Shown here piece after piece: positions 5,370-7,740 of a stretch of DNA of 7,740 bases. The notes beneath the pieces were generated by a model. The model worked only from the letters and a program-made list of their open reading frames with translations. It ran no database searches and was not told where the DNA came from. The stretch's first letter is position 1. Every line of letters begins with the position of its first letter. The DNA lies in NCBI GenBank assembly GCA_002404375.1, contig DHJO01000220.1, forward strand, positions 1 to 7,740, in the 5' to 3' direction. Source of the stretch: Gemmatimonadales bacterium UBA4718. GTDB taxonomy: Bacteria > Gemmatimonadota > Gemmatimonadetes > Gemmatimonadales > Gemmatimonadaceae. Both the position numbers and the translations under genes were made by a program.

Positions 5370-7739
5370 TCAGGCCAAGCCGAGGCCCGCCAGCAGCCCC
5401 TGGAACCGCGAGTCGCCGCTGATTCGATCATAAACCGGCGCTCTGATTCCAAACGCTAAAGTGCAGTCTCGTGCCGAGCTCGCTTTAGCGAGCCAGTCGA
5501 ATGCGGAGTCCGGGTCATTGAGATTTGCATAAATCCACGAGATCATCGTCGGTCCGACGTACACCTGCTTCGATCGCTCGATCAGCTCAGCGAGCACCTT
5601 TTCCGCGGAAATCCGGTCGCCGGCCATCGCGTGAACGACGGCCAGAAGCGCGCGCAACAAATTCAGATCGGGCGAGAGAGCTACGCCCCGTTCCGCATTA
5701 CTGACTGCTTCGGTGTTCATCCCTTTTTCGGCGTACGACAGAGTCATGGCCAGGAGAGCGAGAAAGGAGGTAGGATCGCGCTCGAGGGCTCGCTGGGATT
5801 CGGCGATCGCCTGGTCGTACTGTCGCCCGTGATACGAGACGAGCGCGGCTATTCCATTGGTTGCCGGAGATAAGGGGTCGAGCTCTTGTCCCAGGTGAGC
5901 AGCTTCAGCAGCCTCCCGTTGCCGATCGACGATGCTGAGGAGCCACGCATAAAAGCTGTGCGCGAGCGCGTGTCGCGGATTCAGGTCTATAGCATGGAGC
6001 AGTGAAGATTCTGCGCCATCCCAATCCAGGCTGAGCAACTGCACGAAGCCGAGAGAAGTGCGTGACTCGGCCAATTCCGGCGCCAACTCGACTGCACGCG
6101 TTGCGGCAGCGAGCGCCTTGGGCACAACCGTCGAAGTCGGCAGAAATCCCCAGAGTCCGGGCAGGCTGTACGAATCCGCGAGTCCAGCATACGCGAGCGC
6201 GTAATCTGGATCTTTGGCGAGTGCGTGCTCGAAATGATGGATTCCCTTTTCCAGCATCCCCTTCATGTTCCAGCGATGCCAGCAATGCCGGCCTCGCAAG
6301 TACAGCTCATACGCCTGAACGCTTTCAGTGTGCCGTTTCCCCAGGGCTTCATCCTGCGCGGACGTCAGCTTGACCTTTAAGCGGTCGACGATCGTTCGCG
6401 CGATCTCGTCCTGAATTTCAAAGACGTCCTCGATTTCCCGATCATACCGTTCCGACCAGATGTGGTATCCGTCGCGCGCATTTATCAGCTGAGCGCTGAT
6501 ACGCACCCGTTGGCCCATTCGGCGCACACTTCCTTCGAGCACGGTATTCACATTGAGAAGCTGTCCAATCTCGGTGATGCTCAGCGACTTTCCCTTGAGG
6601 GCGAAGGTGGAAGTGCGCGCCGCTACTTTCAGCGTGGGAATTCGCGAAAGCGCGTTGAGAATCTCTTCCGTAATTCCATCGGAGAAATACTCATTGTCCC
6701 GATTCTCACTCATATTCGCGAACGGCAGAACGCCAATGGATGGCTGCTCAGTCTCGCGGAGGCGATTGGCTGCGGTCGGAGTCACACGATACGCGATCGG
6801 TTCGACGGAAGCCTGTGTATCGCTCTTCCTTCTGCCCGACGTAGTCCTCGCTGACATGGCGCTCCTCGCGGTCGAAGTCGGTGCCGGTTGCGGAGCCACT
6901 GACGTGCGATTGGAGAGTGCGCGAACGAGCTCATCAGCGCGTCCAAAGCGTTCATCTGGATCCCGTGCAAGCGCTCTTACAGCTACGTCGTCGAGCCAAT
7001 GCGGTACTTCCTTCCGAACGCTCGATGGTCGTGGCGGAGGCTCCGTGAAGCGCTTGACGAACCCTTCCTTCCCCGCGAACGGCGGCTTCCCAGTCAGCAT
7101 CTCGTACAGAACGCAACCGAGGCTGTAGATGTCGCTGCGGCCATCGAGCTTACGGTCCCCCATTAGTTGCTCGGGGCTCATGTAGGCCGGTGTGCCGGGC
7201 CCGCCCATGCCGGTGCGAGTGAGCTGTTGCACTCCAGCGACGTCGATCGCGCGCGCGATCCCGAAGTCGGCGACGATGGCATGTCCGCCGGAAAGGAGAA
7301 TATTCTCCGGCTTGATGTCGCGGTGAATGATCCCTTGCCCGTGAGCGTAGGACAGAGCATCAGCCGCCTCGCAGGAGATCCGGGTAGCGGCATCTATTGG
7401 CAGGTGCCGTTCGCGGCTGATTTTTTCCCGCAACGTCTCCCCGCTCACGTAAGGCATGAGGTAGTACAGAAACGCTTCGACGTGCCCCGAGTCGTGGAGC
7501 GGCAGGATATTCGGATGCTGAAGCCGGGCGAGCATCCGAATCTCCCTGATGAATCGCAGCTCGCCTGTCTCCGAGCTCGGATCCGCGTTCAGAACCTTGA
7601 GCGCCAGTTGGCGGTCGTGCCTCGAATCCTTTGCCAGGTAGACGGTTGCAAAGGCGCCCTGACCGATCTCGCGCCCGATTTCGTATCGTCCGGCGAGGGC
7701 AGCTCGGAGAGGGCCGATCGGATCCTGGGAATCTGCCAT
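5370..7739 (-). CDS. Ser/Thr protein kinase with TolB-like and TPR domains
   Basis: A 789-residue regulatory protein. The N-terminal kinase domain (about 18-275) is complete: Gly-rich loop GQGAFA (26-31), Lys48, helix-C Glu66, catalytic HRD at 139-141 with KPEN (143-146), DFG at 158-160, and SPE (188-190) in place of APE. A Ser/Thr/Arg-rich linker (276-331) follows. Residues 332-455 match the TolB-like N-terminal domain often fused to kinases and adenylate cyclases (IGVLPFANMS, then EYFSDGITEEI and VLEGSVRR). The remainder, about 470-780, is helical with TPR-like units (ALAKDPDYALAYAGLADSY, ALERDPTSFLAL). No membrane segment is visible, so it should be cytoplasmic, unlike many relatives with a helix after the kinase. 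The chosen ATG is the base pair triplet next to the window edge and gives the usual N-terminus, but upstream signals are out of view. The physiological target is unknown; the hydrolase gene follows it. Confidence 0.93.
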   Translation of the reverse strand: MADSQDPIGPLRAALAGRYEIGREIGQGAFATVYLAKDSRHDRQLALKVLNADPSSETGELRFIREIRMLARLQHPNILPLHDSGHVEAFLYYLMPYVSGETLREKISRERHLPIDAATRISCEAADALSYAHGQGIIHRDIKPENILLSGGHAIVADFGIARAIDVAGVQQLTRTGMGGPGTPAYMSPEQLMGDRKLDGRSDIYSLGCVLYEMLTGKPPFAGKEGFVKRFTEPPPRPSSVRKEVPHWLDDVAVRALARDPDERFGRADELVRALSNRTSVAPQPAPTSTARSAMSARTTSGRRKSDTQASVEPIAYRVTPTAANRLRETEQPSIGVLPFANMSENRDNEYFSDGITEEILNALSRIPTLKVAARTSTFALKGKSLSITEIGQLLNVNTVLEGSVRRMGQRVRISAQLINARDGYHIWSERYDREIEDVFEIQDEIARTIVDRLKVKLTSAQDEALGKRHTESVQAYELYLRGRHCWHRWNMKGMLEKGIHHFEHALAKDPDYALAYAGLADSYSLPGLWGFLPTSTVVPKALAAATRAVELAPELAESRTSLGFVQLLSLDWDGAESSLLHAIDLNPRHALAHSFYAWLLSIVDRQREAAEAAHLGQELDPLSPATNGIAALVSYHGRQYDQAIAESQRALERDPTSFLALLAMTLSYAEKGMNTEAVSNAERGVALSPDLNLLRALLAVVHAMAGDRISAEKVLAELIERSKQVYVGPTMISWIYANLNDPDSAFDWLAKASSARDCTLAFGIRAPVYDRISGDSRFQGLLAGLGLA

Positions 7740-7740
7740 G

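Noticed and set aside
6062..7128. Several plus-strand ORFs opposite the kinase gene
   Set aside because: They are antisense shadows of well-defined kinase, TolB-like and TPR coding sequence and show no domain or start signal.
1..7740. CRISPR arrays, tRNA/rRNA genes, insertion sequences, phage genes
   Set aside because: No regularly spaced repeats, tRNA-like cloverleaf, transposase motif or inverted-repeat ends were seen; the window reads as ordinary chromosomal housekeeping and signalling genes.

Overview
The window looks like chromosomal DNA from a GC-rich, free-living bacterium, most likely a member of the Gemmatimonadota. The main clue is the kinase at the right edge: a cytoplasmic Ser/Thr kinase, TolB-like and TPR fusion with the N-terminal style common in that phylum. 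This placement is inference from protein style, not a database match.

Layout, left to right. Bases 1-30 are the last codons of an upstream gene ending in a GroEL-type Gly-Gly-Met tail, closed by a strong intrinsic terminator (54-85). A sigma70-like promoter (128-156) follows. It drives a leader that contains a clear SAM-II riboswitch (about 176-227) and then a GC-rich hairpin that may act as its expression platform (230-267). The leader feeds a tightly packed plus-strand operon. Its genes are homoserine dehydrogenase (297-1685), a compact MetX-type homoserine O-acyltransferase (GTG start, 1682-2575), a cystathionine gamma-synthase-type PLP enzyme (2572-3813) and a small four-helix membrane protein of unknown function (TTG start, 3827-4264). 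Together the first three carry aspartate semialdehyde through homoserine and O-acylhomoserine to cystathionine (or homocysteine). The pathway's final product, S-adenosylmethionine, is sensed by the leader RNA, so the block is a self-contained, feedback-controlled methionine-branch operon.

The minus strand holds a second two-gene unit transcribed towards the met operon. It consists of the 789-residue kinase/TolB-like/TPR protein (5370-7739), then a metallo-beta-lactamase-fold hydrolase (4225-5328) 41 nt downstream. The hydrolase gene overlaps the 3' end of the membrane-protein gene by 40 nt, tail to tail.

The most interesting parts are the leader and the gene junctions. The SAM-II aptamer has no ribosome-binding site and start codon at its 3' edge; instead it sits about 70 nt upstream of the gene, and one aptamer strand can pair with the downstream hairpin. 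Two tiny ORFs (268-300 and 3810-3830) end exactly on the start codons of hom and of the membrane protein. The second is created by a 7-bp tandem duplication that throws a well-placed ATG out of frame with the membrane protein.
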